Numbered from the stretch's first letter, positions 26,164 through 36,479 are shown. The stretch is 64,000 bases of DNA from Paragonimus westermani (GCA_008508345.1 QNGE01000837.1:124001-188000), one strand, 5' to 3'. Notes: generated from the sequence alone by a model not told the origin. Numbers and translations: made by a program.

Positions 26164-26270
26164 AGATGAGACCCAACTGTGGAACATCGAGGCTTCGGCT
26201 GGATTCGAATCAGCGACAGACACAACATGCCTCAACGCGGCAAGCGCTCTACCAGCTAAGCTACGAAGCC
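26164..26270 (-). mobile_element. tRNA-derived SINE, minus orientation
   Basis: Read on the minus strand, this 107-bp unit begins with a tRNA-like fold. The acceptor stem is GGCTTCG paired with CGAAGCC (7 of 7). The D arm and A box are TAGCTTAGCTGGTAGAGC, with a 4-bp stem. The B box sits in GATTCGAATCC, with a T arm lacking one pair. The anticodon arm is irregular and the variable region too long for a working tRNA. A body ending in CACAGTTGGGTCTCATCT follows. The second copy at 26348-26426 shares the B box, the CAGCCGAAGCC segment and this same end, defining a short SINE family. Flanking DNA has only a poor direct-repeat match (11 of 15). Confidence 0.75.
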
Positions 26271-26347
26271 ATGCCAAAATCTTGGAAATTTCACATTTGT
26301 ACTCTGTTATCTACCCGTCCCACTGTCTCACATGGAATCCACTAAAT

Positions 26348-26426
26348 GGTTCAGGGGAGCGACTGTCCCGGCAGGTTCGAATCCAGCCGAAGCCCTGACT
26401 CTTCACAGTTGGGTCTCATCTGAACC
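26348..26426 (+). mobile_element. tRNA-derived SINE, plus orientation, head partly deleted
   Basis: This copy has the B box GGTTCGAATCC (26374-26384), CAGCCGAAGCC and the shared end CACAGTTGGGTCTCATCT (26404-26421). Its A-box-like TGGTTCAGGGG is only about 27 bp upstream of the B box, so the anticodon region is deleted. It is bounded by the inverted words TGGTTCAG (26347-26354) and CTGAACCA (26420-26427). It is head-to-head with the minus copy, 77 bp apart. Confidence 0.65.
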
Positions 26427-26427
26427 A

Positions 26428-27007
26428 CACTTTTCCAGTGCATCAAAATACCAATCTGAAATAGATACAAGTTTATTATATGCAGCTGATTAGTCTAGAT
26501 AAATCGAGCCGGAAACATCGGACTGTTGTATTACCAAAACTTCAGTACAAATTAACCGCACCACATAAATCCCTATAATCGAGAGGCCATGGAATATTTC
26601 TATAGGGTTGATTGGAAAATACCGTTAAATCCCAATCCAAAGTCTATCACCCGAAGAAAGAGGATAAAAACAGGTCGAAACCTATGCACTTAAATGTAAA
26701 AGACATACACATGTATGTTTATTATACTGTTGGTGAATAGTTCGTGTCTGAGTTACCATGACCATTTAGCTCCACACAACCTCCTGCAGTGATGTAATCT
26801 AACTCGCAGGTAGTTTTCATTACTGTTGCAACTGCTGTCGACAAAATCCGCGCCAATTACTAATTGTGTTAATTTTATCTCTAGCCAAATTGTTTCCGTT
26901 GCATTCTGTTACATGTAGCCACCGTTTTAGTGCGTTTTGAGCCTGGTCTTCATCACAGCTTGCCTACACTTGTTGCCACTGTTTATCTGTATGAAGCGCT
27001 GACGCAA
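26428..27007. other. No recognisable gene
   Basis: AT-rich spacer between the SINE pair and the Gypsy element. Nothing was recognised. Confidence 0.35.
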
Positions 27008-27011
27008 TCAG
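27008..27011. repeat. 4-bp target-site duplication (left)
   Basis: TCAG immediately outside the TG...CA-bounded Gypsy element; the mate is at 27984-27987. Confidence 0.55.
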
Positions 27012-27410
27012 TGGGTTTCTGTGATACTCAGAATTATGGAATTCGAATAGCCCTAGGAATCGTACGTGAATTGAAACCTCCCACGCAAGTAATAAGGAGA
27101 AGACCTGGTACTGGTAGCAGTATGCAATTGTTATTCATGACTTGAGACGCCGAATTTATGGACGTACAACAGTATTAGAGAAATCGCAGCCTGTCATTGG
27201 CTGATGTCATAAGCACATGCAACATCATAAACTGTAAGTTAATTGGTGGAATAGGGAACAGACGAATTGGCGAATAACGGAAGGCACAACACTGAGACCG
27301 TTCGTCCAATCCTGATGTTGTATCTTTAACGCAATCTTTGGATTGGCCGTTTGTCAGATCTTCTGTTGTGTCAGGGTTCGGATAATCGGTGAATCGAGAT
27401 TTCCACCACA
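27012..27410 (-). repeat. 3' long terminal repeat, 399 bp
   Basis: The boundary at 27410 is set by the word beginning TGTGGTGGAAATCTCG, which recurs in an identical 31-bp block at 27983-27953. The boundary at 27012 is inferred from CCCA followed by TCAG, which matches the sequence outside the other end. Pol reading frames run into the start of the LTR, as is common. Confidence 0.65.
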
Positions 27411-27952
27411 ACCTTCCTCTCTTCTAGAAGCCTCCATATTCATATTTGCCATCCGTTCTGATCTTCTCGGGGCGTCAAACTCTTGCAGTACAAAGTGTTC
27501 TGCTTCCTCCGTGGCCACGTTTTCAGTGATTCGAAACTGGCTTTGGTCAGTGTGTCTCCGATGAATGGTGGCATCGTGCAGGTCAGTAATTTTTACCATT
27601 GTGCTGCCTACTGGCAAGTGATCAATCCTTTGGAAGGTCGCAAATCGTTTCCACGAAAATATGTCACATCCGTTGAATCTACACACTGAAGTGATGCTCT
27701 TAGCCGCTTAGATTTAAGTAGCACCACTGGGCTCTCCTTCGCAGTTCAATGGGCTGCGTTTCTGTACTGAAGCAGAAAGTTATCAAGAAATAGATCCAGT
27801 TCAGCGAATGTCTTAGGATTAGTGGAACTCACAGAACTTTGAGTGTTTCCACCAGATTTTCTGCGGCCTCGTTTGGACATGGATGTCAAGGCGCCGTTCG
27901 CAAGTGACGATACCCGATGCTGTCAAGCCACTCTTTCATTTCAGTGGGTTTT
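27411..27952 (-). pseudogene. Gypsy integrase C-terminus and pol tail, broken
   Basis: The minus strand first encodes the end of the integrase core: EMKEWLDSIGYRHLRTAP, an in-frame TGA, then HPCPNEAAENLVETLK, where the Glu of AAENLVETLK corresponds to the last residue of the DDE triad. After a frameshift come TNPKTFAELD and NFLLQYRNAAH, the conserved helix after the core, then CVDSTDVTYFRG. Another frame carries the pol tail with TMVKITDLHDATIHRRHTDQ, like the basic C-terminal domain of CsRn1-type integrases, and FDAPRRSERM. At least one stop and two frameshifts interrupt it, and the first two catalytic Asp residues lie in the deleted part. It cannot make an active integrase. Confidence 0.75.
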
Positions 27953-27983
27953 GGATAATCGGTGAATCGAGATTTCCACCACA
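27953..27983 (-). repeat. 31-bp remnant of the 5' LTR
   Basis: Identical to 27380-27410, the start of the 3' LTR on the minus strand. It begins TGTGG next to TCAG, as an LTR edge should, and is cut off where integrase sequence begins. Confidence 0.75.
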
Positions 27984-27987
27984 TCAG
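27984..27987. repeat. 4-bp target-site duplication (right)
   Basis: TCAG, matching 27008-27011 across the Gypsy element. Confidence 0.55.
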
Positions 27988-29300
27988 TGTAGAAGACAAC
28001 CGGTTGTTGAATCAACTTCGGCGCCTATCGGGAGTTCACTACACAAGAGAATTATGGATATTATGCTTTTGTTCTTTAGGTCGGTATATTCTAGTCAACA
28101 CAAATATATCTATCAAAGCAGTGCACAAACAAGATGGATTCTGGGCCCTTGAAAATCTTTCTTACAACAAGCTCAGTCTTATGGGACGGAACCAAGGGCT
28201 TACCAATAAAACGGAAATCACTAGTTAACAGGTGAGTTACAAGCCGAAGTATTGCCTTCAGGTAGTCTTAGTATGCTTAAATGTTCCGAGCATTCAAACA
28301 CGAGGTTCCAGTCTGCATGATGTTCTCGATGAACACTTCTAGCATTAACATATTGCTTTGTGATATTGCTAACCGGCTACTTGGATTCTACTTTCAGTGC
28401 AAATTGGATGAACGCGAGTACATTAGGGATTATTGAAATCCGAATTGATAATCCCCTAGAGCCCGACCATAAGTTAGCTCTCCTGAGATTGGACTCCCAC
28501 AAAATGGAGGACAATCCGGACTGGGCAACAAATATCCACTTGAAAATAAAGAGCACATTCCATTATTTGTAGAGTTTTATTATAAGTATTTTTGGAACGC
28601 ACACTCCAGTCTGCGTAACATTTTGAATGGTGCATTATTTATTTCGTTCATGGGACGTTGGGGCAGTCTTAATTGACAAGCAGGCGCGCTTCATTTTGCG
28701 TACTGCTGTGCCTATGACAAATTACTAGGCTGACGGGCAACAATATTTTCTCTTCCACGGTGTACGTACCGATGTTTCGTCAAACGGGCCGTACGTACCA
28801 CATTGTGCACCTGAAATGAAATTTATGGCCCAAACATATGTCGGCTAGTGTTAATTTAACAGAATGAAACTCAGTAAAGGTTTACATGCCACCAACGACC
28901 TACGGTTTGAAAAGCAGCAGAGTGGGAGAATTGATACATACTGTGTAACGCTTATAGACTAATGACAGTAGCACTTCGGATAAAGAGGATTATGTTTCGG
29001 GTGGTCGGTTCATCCGCCACTCGTGAATCTAGTTCAGACTGCTTGGAACGGAAGTGTTATGTCTACACTACGCACTGAAGTGAGAACTGAAGTGATGCAA
29101 GAGGAACCTTGTGTATCCAACATGAAAGTGCATTACATCTAACAACGAACAGAGTTTACAGCTGGCGGATCGATGAATCAACAACAGGCCAATGAGGAAA
29201 GGACAAAGCATGTCTAGGCAGGCTAGCCAAGGTGCGCAGGTGAACTGTGCAACCGGCAACTGCGCAAGGAGAGCGTTACGTCAGTGAGTGATCGTGTGTA
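27988..29300. other. No recognisable gene
   Basis: Unrecognised DNA between two retrotransposons. Frames of 70-90 codons at 27.9-28.6 kb have no motif. A GT-rich stretch at about 29290-29330 borders the non-LTR element. Confidence 0.35.
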
Positions 29301-29319
29301 CGTGTGTCTGTGTGTATGC

Positions 29320-31053
29320 ATGCCGAAGCGTAGGCTGTAGCTAGTTGTTACAGCTCTCCTTTGCTGTGTGCTAGCAATGCACTGTCATGGGCAAACAGAA
29401 GCATGCGCATCCTTGAGGTCTGTAGCCGCGTTGGGGCTCCGAAACGTCGGATATTTAATAGGCGTCCGTCCGGTACTCCACCTCGACGCCATCCTCTCCA
29501 GAGTTCTGAAAAGCAACCGTTACCATCGCAGTCAAATATAAGCCAAATAGGGCTGGGGCTAGAACACAACCCTGCTTCACGCCAGTGACGATGTCAAAAT
29601 CATCAGAGGTCGATCCACACGATTGCACTTTCGCCTTCATGCCCATATGCAACAACCTAACCATATTGGCGAACTTACCTGGAAATCCAAACTTACCAAG
29701 CACCGTCCACGGCGCCTCGCAGCTCACGGAATCGAACGCCTTGGTGAAGTGCACGAACAGGGCATACAGGGGCTGATTCCGTTCCCGGCACTTCTCCTGA
29801 AGCTGTCGAGCAGCAAACACCAGGTCGATAGTACTCCGACTAGCCTAGAATCCACACTGCTCCTCGGGAACATTAATCTCCAAAACGTTCGCATTCAGTC
29901 AGTTCAGGAGGATTCTGGCAATTACCTTGCCTGCACAGCTCAAATGCTGATACCTCGGTAGCTGTCGTTGCACCGCTTGCTAAGTGCGTTCCAACGCCGG
30001 ACCGCCATTCTTCAGAATCTCACCTGGCAGCCCATTCTCGCCTGCAGCCTACCCTTTGTGCAGTTGACCAATCGCCCTATGCAACTTCAGCAAATCTGGG
30101 GCGAGAGCAAGCGAAGATTTGATACCCTGTTGCGGCAGACTGTTCACAGCCACCCGATCAATAGTAGGATAGCGGTTAAGCAGGCTGCCGAAGTGCTTGC
30201 GCCATATTCTCATGATGTCTTCCGGCTGGCTGCAAGAATAGCCGGTGTCCACGTCTACCAGTGCTTTGGTAGACTGGATAGACGGACCGAAGTTCGCTTT
30301 GAGCGAATCGTAAAACTCCTTGTGTTGCCGACGATCTGCGAAGCCCTGTATGCGCTCGCCCTGTTTCCTTCATCAGTTGTCCTTAATTCCGCGAACACGC
30401 TCAGCCAGTTGGCGGCGGATCCTCCGGAACGTGGCTTTTTTCGCTCCATTGGCCGAGTCCAGTCTGGATGTGGCGAACGCGGCATTCTTCTCCCGTACCA
30501 AGTTGGAGATAGCGGCGTTGTAGTCATCAAGCCAGTCCGGGAGTTTCTTGCAATCCACACCTATTGTCCCGGTGGCTGCTGCCATAATCTGTTCCTTCAG
30601 ATAGTGCCATATACCCTCGGGTGTAGTGGATACTGGAACGTTCTGCAGACGGGCGACGACTGCACGTTGAAAGGCAGTCCTCGTCTCCCAGTTCCCCAGC
30701 TTCTGCCGTTGTCCAAAAGATCTACAATAAACGGACTTGCGTGCATGGATAAACAATTTGGTCCTGACCAGCCTATGATCGGTGCTACATTCAGCGCCGC
30801 GCATCACTCGCGTGATGCGCACTTCACGAATGTCGCGCTGCTGCACAATCACGTAGTCAACGAGGTGGTGGTGACCGCTTCGTGGATGAGTCTACGTCGT
30901 GGTGTCGCTCGCAGCCAGCTGGAATCGGGTGTTCGTGATAGCCAGCTCATGAGTAGCACACAGGTGCAGCAGACGATCACCGTTCGCGTTGACTGAACCA
31001 ATGCCGTAGGGTCCGAGGACTCCCGGCCAAGCTACCGAGTCGCGCCCAACTCT
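29320..31053 (-). mobile_element. Non-LTR retrotransposon, 5' half (endonuclease and RT), inverted
   Basis: One minus-strand frame can be followed almost throughout. From 31053 downward it encodes the end of an APE-type endonuclease (NANGDRLLHLCATHELAITN, then HHHLVDYVIVQQRD and CSTDHRLVRTKL, where the SDH-like motif reads TDH). A linker follows (WRKHFGSLLNRYP, GENGLPGEILKNGGPAL), then the RT: FTKAFDSV, GVKQGCVLAPALF, and in a shifted frame FAHDSALLAHS. At least six in-frame stops interrupt it, including TAG near 30892, 30373 and 30049, plus a frameshift near 29460. About 50 residues are missing between NGGPAL and SCAGKVIARIL. The catalytic Asp of motif A (usual FVD) is His, and FADD has become FAHD. 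The element is dead. The 3' half is at 31.8-32.7 kb on the other strand. Confidence 0.88.
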
Positions 31054-31424
31054 NNNNNNNNNNNNNNNNNNNNNNNNNNNNNNNNNNNNNNNNNNNNNNN
31101 NNNNNNNNNNNNNNNNNNNNNNNNNNNNNNNNNNNNNNNNNNNNNNNNNNNNNNNNNNNNNNNNNNNNNNNNNNNNNNNNNNNNNNNNNNNNNNNNNNNN
31201 NNNNNNNNNNNNNNNNNNNNNNNNNNNNNNNNNNNNNNNNNNNNNNNNNNNNNNNNNNNNNNNNNNNNNNNNNNNNNNNNNNNNNNNNNNNNNNNNNNNN
31301 NNNNNNNNNNNNNNNNNNNNNNNNNNNNNNNNNNNNNNNNNNNNNNNNNNNNNNNNNNNNNNNNNNNNNNNNNNNNNNNNNNNNNNNNNNNNNNNNNNNN
31401 NNNNNNNNNNNNNNNNNNNNNNNN
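31054..31424. other. Assembly gap (371 N)
   Basis: Run of N between the inverted 5' half of the non-LTR element and a PLE fragment. The N-terminal half of the endonuclease and the first part of the PLE repeat are probably hidden here. Frames running through it are meaningless. Confidence 0.95.
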
Positions 31425-31484
31425 AAACGTAGAGTAGTACAACTTGCTCGAAACGTTGTGTTATTCCCAATCTGTTTACCACTA
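31425..31484 (+). mobile_element. PLE 5'-end fragment (third copy)
   Basis: The bases from AAACGTAGAGTAGTACAAC up to the CCAATCTGTTTA word match 17852-17902 closely, then diverge. The copy starts at the gap, so the CTGANGA core may lie in the gap. It has GTAC where the 17.8 kb copy has TTAC, which restores the first helix I pairs of the hammerhead-like fold. It interrupts, or adjoins the junction of, the split non-LTR element. Confidence 0.65.
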
Positions 31485-31795
31485 TTTGGTTTGGTTTGTA
31501 TCATTATCATTGTTTGTATGGGCTTCGGATACTGCCAGGACGCCCAGACCTGTGCAGGATAGCGATTAGGGCTCTCAACCAAAGCCTTTGGCTAAAACGC
31601 CTGTACCGCAAGGCAGCAGCTGTCTCACACACACGCAGACGCAACAGCATCAACCACCAATGGGAGGATCGGCAGCCATATCAAAACAAGTCCAGCACTC
31701 GGTCACAGGAATAGTAAAACTGTACACACGATCCTAGCAATCAGACAAGCAGTCCAGGCAAAAACAAACATCTCGCCCAACACACAGTCACCACT
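31485..31795. other. Unassigned spacer inside the split retrotransposon
   Basis: About 310 bp between the PLE fragment and the first recognisable codons of the 3' half. No domain was recognised. It could be the 5' untranslated part of the non-LTR element, the rest of the PLE insertion or older host DNA. Confidence 0.35.
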
Positions 31796-32715
31796 CAAGG
31801 ATACACACGAAGTTTGGATTGTACATCAACACAGGTAAGGCGTTTTCCTTCTTTCAGCCTTCTCCTGGTGGAGGTGCTGCTTGTATACCTCCACCCGAAA
31901 TTCGCATATCTGGGGACACTGTGAATGGCTGCGGGGATTTTTGCTAATTGGGTAGCAACTTGTCGACAGATTTGTCCGTGGACCGCGAGCTGAGAGCGCG
32001 CGCGGCGAAAGCTAGCGCTGCTTTCCAACGTCTTGAAAGGCTTGTCTGGAAAAATCACAGCCTGAAGATGACCACGAAGCTGTGTGCCTACCGCTCAATG
32101 GTGCTGTCTATCCTGCTGTACGGCAGTGAGACGTGAACACTGTATCAGCGGAACGTGAGCTATTTGAGCCGCTTCCATGTTCAGTGTCTGAGATGCATCT
32201 TGGGTATTCGGTGGTCGGACATGATTCCGAACACTGAGGTAGTGCGGCGAGCGGACATGGACAGGATGGAAGCCATGTTGATGCTGAATCAGCTCCGTTG
32301 GCTCGGTCACGTCCGTCGGATGAGCGATGACCGTATCCCGAAGCAGTTACTGTACGGACAAGTGAAGTCAGGTAAGCGAAATCCCGGTGGTCAGAAGCGG
32401 AGGTACCAGGATGTTGTGCGGGTGAGTCTTTCACGTGGTAACATTGATTTTAGATGTTGGAAAGATTCGGCGTTGAACCGGACGGCCTGGAGGAATACGG
32501 TACGGGCGGGCGTCCGAGCGTTCAACGAGCAACTATTGCGCGGTCGCGAGCGGAAGCGTGCAGTACGCAGAGGAACCATCGGTGCCACAGGACGCGGTGA
32601 CGTGACTATATGGCGTTGCGATGTGTGCGGTCGCAAATGCGCTGGCCGTTTGGGTTTAGTAGGCCACCAACGTACTCATAGTACACCGTCGACGAAGAGG
32701 CGGCGAGTACGTTAG
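31796..32715 (+). mobile_element. Non-LTR retrotransposon, 3' half (RT C-terminus and C2H2 finger)
   Basis: A plus-strand frame starts around KFGLYINTGK (about 31810), the helix that follows FADD in this RT family, and continues with FQPSPG, ISGDTVNG, a TAA, LGSNLSTDLSVDREL, AKASAAFQRLE and ILLYGSET. After a TGA at 32137, where the family usually has Trp, it runs on as YLSRFHVQCLRCILGIRWSD, LRWLGHVRRM and a basic tail to a stop at 32713-32715. The last 186 codons form an uninterrupted ORF from 32155. A C2H2 zinc finger lies near its end: Cys155, Cys158, His171 and His175 (C-x2-C-x12-H-x3-H). It begins in element coordinates almost exactly where the inverted 5' half stops, so both halves very probably derive from one insertion. 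Confidence 0.88.
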
Positions 32716-35593
32716 GCTCAGGTAAGTCATATCAGTATATCCATTCTACTTCTGTTAATGACTACATCGGCCAACATCCTGGTCATTGACAATTAATCCG
32801 CTCTTCTTTTCAGAAACTTGAGTGTCTGTGGTCTTCTATCCATACTTTTCTTCGGGTTTGTTGGTGTATTGTATAATGAGTGGTCTGTCTTCTTCTCTGG
32901 GATGCACCAACCTGCACTTCTATACTGCAATGCTTCCTGTATTACACTTCACAAATCTTTCTTCCTAGTTTAGGTCTCGTCATTGCAGCCTCTCTGTTTA
33001 GTTTCCGAGAGATAAGACTTTCCTTTCCTTATTAGCCAATCAAGTGGCTAACCAGCATTGGCCGGCTGGACAGAAAGACCCCACTGGCACACCTTCCAGT
33101 CTTATTCCTTCGGGTTTACACTGGATATATGGTGTGTTGGCGGAACTGCAATTGATGTAGCGCAAGCCAGTTGCAGTGATGGCTAAGCGCAGGTGTCCTT
33201 TGGCTTCGATCACTGTGAAAGGCTAATCCGAATCGGATGCCACCAACCGTGTATGCATGCACATGCAGGAAGGTAACATGGATGAACCGTACAGGAAGGG
33301 TGGTCATAAATGTCATGACCCTTTTAAGGAGGAAGAAAGCAAAGTATGGCCGGAATTGTGGCCTACTTTGCACTTCGGAGCGGTTTCTCTTGGGTACCAT
33401 ATTTTCGGAGAAGATCTAGGGTACTGCATGAATGAAGTCATTTTAAAGGATCGGTCTGTCTTGGCACAAATTTCCAATAAGAGTCTGCTGCTCTACCTTG
33501 AGTATTGGAATATGTCCTTCAGTGTCTGGTCAAAGGTTTTTCTGTGAAAAATAATGTCATATCTAATTTTTTGGGTTTGTTCTCATGAGTTGTATCTGAC
33601 TACGTTATTCATTATCTTTAGTATATTCAGACAAGTGTTATACACTTGAGTGCCCTTTTTCCTGATAATGGTAGACACTTCAACATGGTAATAGGCAAAT
33701 ATAAACGTAAAAAGAAGAAACAGAACGAGAAAAACAGAGCTTCGTAAGAAGATGTCGACAACTGAGCCGATACAGCCTCACCATTGACTACGACACATTG
33801 CCACACCGAGTGTGTCCAAGCATCGGTGTGAACGGTTGCGAACTCCTCAACCAGGTAAATGATACCTACCAGTCTTGCTAGGTTGGGCGGTCTAAATTTT
33901 TATCGCCCATGACCTAAACTTAGCCGGACTAGCTTGTGGTTTTTCCAACCATGAACGACCACAATGAATATTGCGCTGTGCCGCAGACGCTCTGTCAATA
34001 CACAGAATACGTGGGTATTGTACAATTTTATTACATCGGTTACCGGTTACGAACGTGAACTCTTCCGAAATAGCAGCTGACGGGCTACTGATTTGCTCAC
34101 ACTGTCTTCCAAGTTAGGAGATAGCATGTGCCTACACAATAAATACAACTGCAAAGTTATGACGAGAGGGGTTCTCAGCAGTGCGCTATAGAGTCTGTGA
34201 TTGAAAAAATACACTGCCATATCGTGTTGAATGATAGATTGACGAATGTAGGTTTCTTACTCACTGGGACAACCAGAAGTGGTGCGATCTCCTAATTTGG
34301 AAGATATCTATTCACTTCCAAAATATGGTTGTCTACTCTTTCCGTCGTTGCTGTGCCGTGGAGTATATTAGGTGCAAAACAAAGCAGCTTCAAAAGCGCA
34401 AAAGGGACCATCACCTGGCGCGGTTTAGACAAAAGGCCAGAAAATTAACAATTAGTGTAAAACATTTGACAGACGGGGGTCACAATGTGAACTTTAGTCA
34501 GTCTCTCACTATCGTTCGAAGACCGCCTAGACAGCACCCAATTCTGGCACACCGTCGAAACATAGTGACGGCTGAGGTGATTGTCATTCGGTTACGTCAT
34601 CCTGTGTTATGTTTCCCTAAGAAGTTCATTCAGGCACAGGAACTCTCTTGGTCCAACTACCCGCCAACCCACGAGTGCATAATCCATTTATTCCTAGTTG
34701 ATATTGGCGGGCTATTTGGTTACTTTTTCGCTATCTAGTTGTAATTGCGTTTTTCCCACGCGCTAATTGAAGTCCATTATTTACCCTCTACTATTGCTAA
34801 AGCCTGATAATAAATTTCTGGAAAACATTTTCGTGTAACTGTTCCAAATTTAAATTGGCACATGAGCATTTTGAGCTTATTATGTAAACCGTAGTTTCAT
34901 TGACCGCTAGTCACGTAAAATAGCATGCTACGATTCGGATTCAGGAGGGCCAGCTACGTTTGGTCACATGCTCTGAAGAATCGGCAGACAACCACTCCTG
35001 CTCTGCTTGCGATGCTGCTTCGGAACAGACCTGCTTGCAACAGGTTTGGTTGGCTGGTACCATTTGTATCTTGAGCTTGGTATGACCGCTACTCTGTTAC
35101 TACCCGGACAACTTTACCGTCACTGTTAATTGGCAGCCGTTTCGTGTTCATTCATCCGTGAGTTTCCAACATACTATACCACTTTCCATGTCTGTTTCCA
35201 TTTTAGGCACAGGATTTTCCATCACATGCTAAAGCAAATCACTTTGGTGCATTAGAATTTACACCCTGGAATCTTGGGCAAGACGGCAAGAACGCGATTG
35301 GCCCAACTAACCGTCAGGGGTGACCAATCTTAAGTAGAGCACTTCGCATTGGCGACTTTGGTAGAGGAGGTGGCACGGGTTATTCCAAGGGTGTCAGTGG
35401 ATTTGCTTAATGAGACCGGGGTTGGCGGCCAAAGTGGAGCGCAGACCACCTGACCCTGTTCCTACTAATTCATCAAACCGCTGTCCGCACTGGTTCCTTC
35501 GACAAGTAACGGGTTGCGAGTGGTTAGGGGTGTCTGTGAATCTCACGTCCAATAGGTGTGAGCTTTGTGGTCGTGGTAGACTTCGAGCTGTGA
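32716..35593. other. No recognisable gene
   Basis: The first few hundred bases may be the 3' tail of the retrotransposon; no poly(A) or simple repeat marks its end. A 96-codon plus frame (33257-33547) and a 137-codon plus frame (34325-34738, basic N-terminal half, hydrophobic C-terminus) are the longest unassigned frames. Neither shows a known domain. The 62-codon frame at 35410-35598, with NRCELCGRGRLRAV, may be part of the transposon that follows. Confidence 0.35.
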
Positions 35594-35640
35594 TGTGAGA
35601 GTGAACCAGTTTTTGAGAACATTTTCATTAGTTCTCTCAC
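35594..35640. repeat. Stem-loop just upstream of the transposase start
   Basis: GTGAGAG (35594-35600) and CTCTCAC (35634-35640) enclose GAGAAC and GTTCTC separated by ten bases, a nested imperfect palindrome ending about five bases before the ATG. It might be a transposon subterminal structure or a chance fold. Confidence 0.4.
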
Positions 35641-35644
35641 ATAT

Positions 35645-36250
35645 ATGGCTGGCGGACACAGGTACACTTGCATCAGTCCAGAAACACGCAGACGTATTAT
35701 CGAGGCATTTGAAAGGGGCGATGACTGGCGCGCGGTTGCCATTCTGAACGGAGTCAAGTGTAATACCGCTTACAAGTGGCTACATGTGGGTTGCATCAGT
35801 TGTGAAGCTCAGTCTCGTAAAGGACACAGAAGCAAGATTCTGACAGAATCAGAGATCGGCATGTTGCTGAAGTGGATTTCCGTGGACCCAACGATTACAC
35901 CGCAATTTTTGAGAATGTGCGTGAAGGCTGAGTTTGAGAAGGAGTTGTCGACCACAACGATTAGTCGATACTCGGATGGTCGGTGCAAAACTGTCAAGAA
36001 ACTGCGCCAAGTACCCAGCGGTACGAACTCGAATGAGAATTTGAAATTACGGCGACTGTTTGCATATCGACCAAAGGAGTTTTATGCAAATGTGAAGACT
36101 ATTTGCTGGATAGATGGGACAAACTTCATTTTGTTCTGTACGAGGTCGATGGGACGTTCATTGAAAGGGACGCGAGCATGCGTCTCTGTAACAAACAGCC
36201 GAGGCTGTAATGCTTGTGATCAGATCACCTCTGAACAAACAATAGTCTGA
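35645..36250 (+). pseudogene. IS630/Tc1-like (DDE) transposase, truncated
   Basis: A 201-codon ORF from an ATG. Residues 11-48 form a helix-turn-helix (SPETRRRIIEAFERGDDW to YKWL). Residues 64-118 look like the second, winged helix unit (LTESEIGMLLKWI, then STTTISRYSDGRCKTVKK). Residues 151-175 hold the start of the catalytic domain, WIDGTNFILFCTRSMGRS, which corresponds to the WIDExNFNLFCRRxxGRS block of these transposases. Asp157 is the first DDE residue and is kept; the following Glu, usual in this family, is Gly. The ORF stops soon after, before the second Asp and the last acidic residue, and no continuation was recognised downstream, so roughly the C-terminal third to half is missing. 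It is followed about 230 bp later by an unrelated retrotransposon fragment on the opposite strand. No terminal inverted repeats or TA duplication could be identified. Confidence 0.78.
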
Positions 36251-36479
36251 AGCCAGCACGAACAGTGGCATGATCTGAGTCAAAGTGGTCACTCTAACAC
36301 GAATGACGAACTTTCATGGAATGTTGCCACCGAAAACTGACTACGATGTGACCAGATTTAGTCCAGGTTGAGTGTCAGATGGTAGCCCTCACGTGAGGCA
36401 TTTTTGTGATGTACCAAAATGCGGAAGTTTCAAAGTATAGCTTGCATGATACGCATAAACTTAGTAGTCGTTAACCGTG

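Larger units (their letters stand above)
27012..27983 (-). mobile_element. Gypsy (CsRn1-like) LTR retrotransposon, internally deleted
   Basis: On the minus strand the element starts TGTGGTGGAAAT at 27983 and ends CAGAAACCCA at 27012, so it has TG...CA ends. It is bounded on both sides by TCAG. It consists of a 31-bp remnant of the 5' LTR (27983-27953), the C-terminal part of integrase and the end of pol (27952 to about 27411), and one nearly full 3' LTR (27410-27012). Everything from inside the 5' LTR through gag, protease, RT and most of integrase is gone. Four-base target duplications are usual for this kind of element. The junction near 27952 shows AACCC microhomology between LTR and integrase sequence. 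Confidence 0.75.

Noticed and set aside
26164..26270. Functional tRNA gene on the minus strand
   Set aside because: Acceptor, D and T arms are good, but the anticodon arm is irregular, the variable region is too long, and a shared non-tRNA tail with a second copy shows it is a SINE.
29968..30996. 342-codon plus-strand ORF, the second-longest open frame in the window
   Set aside because: It is the antisense of the minus-strand endonuclease and RT homology; its product has no domain and its openness is a shadow of retrotransposon codon composition.
30892..31582. Frames of 136-201 codons across the gap
   Set aside because: They consist mostly of undetermined residues; only the 30892-31053 part in the endonuclease frame is real homology.
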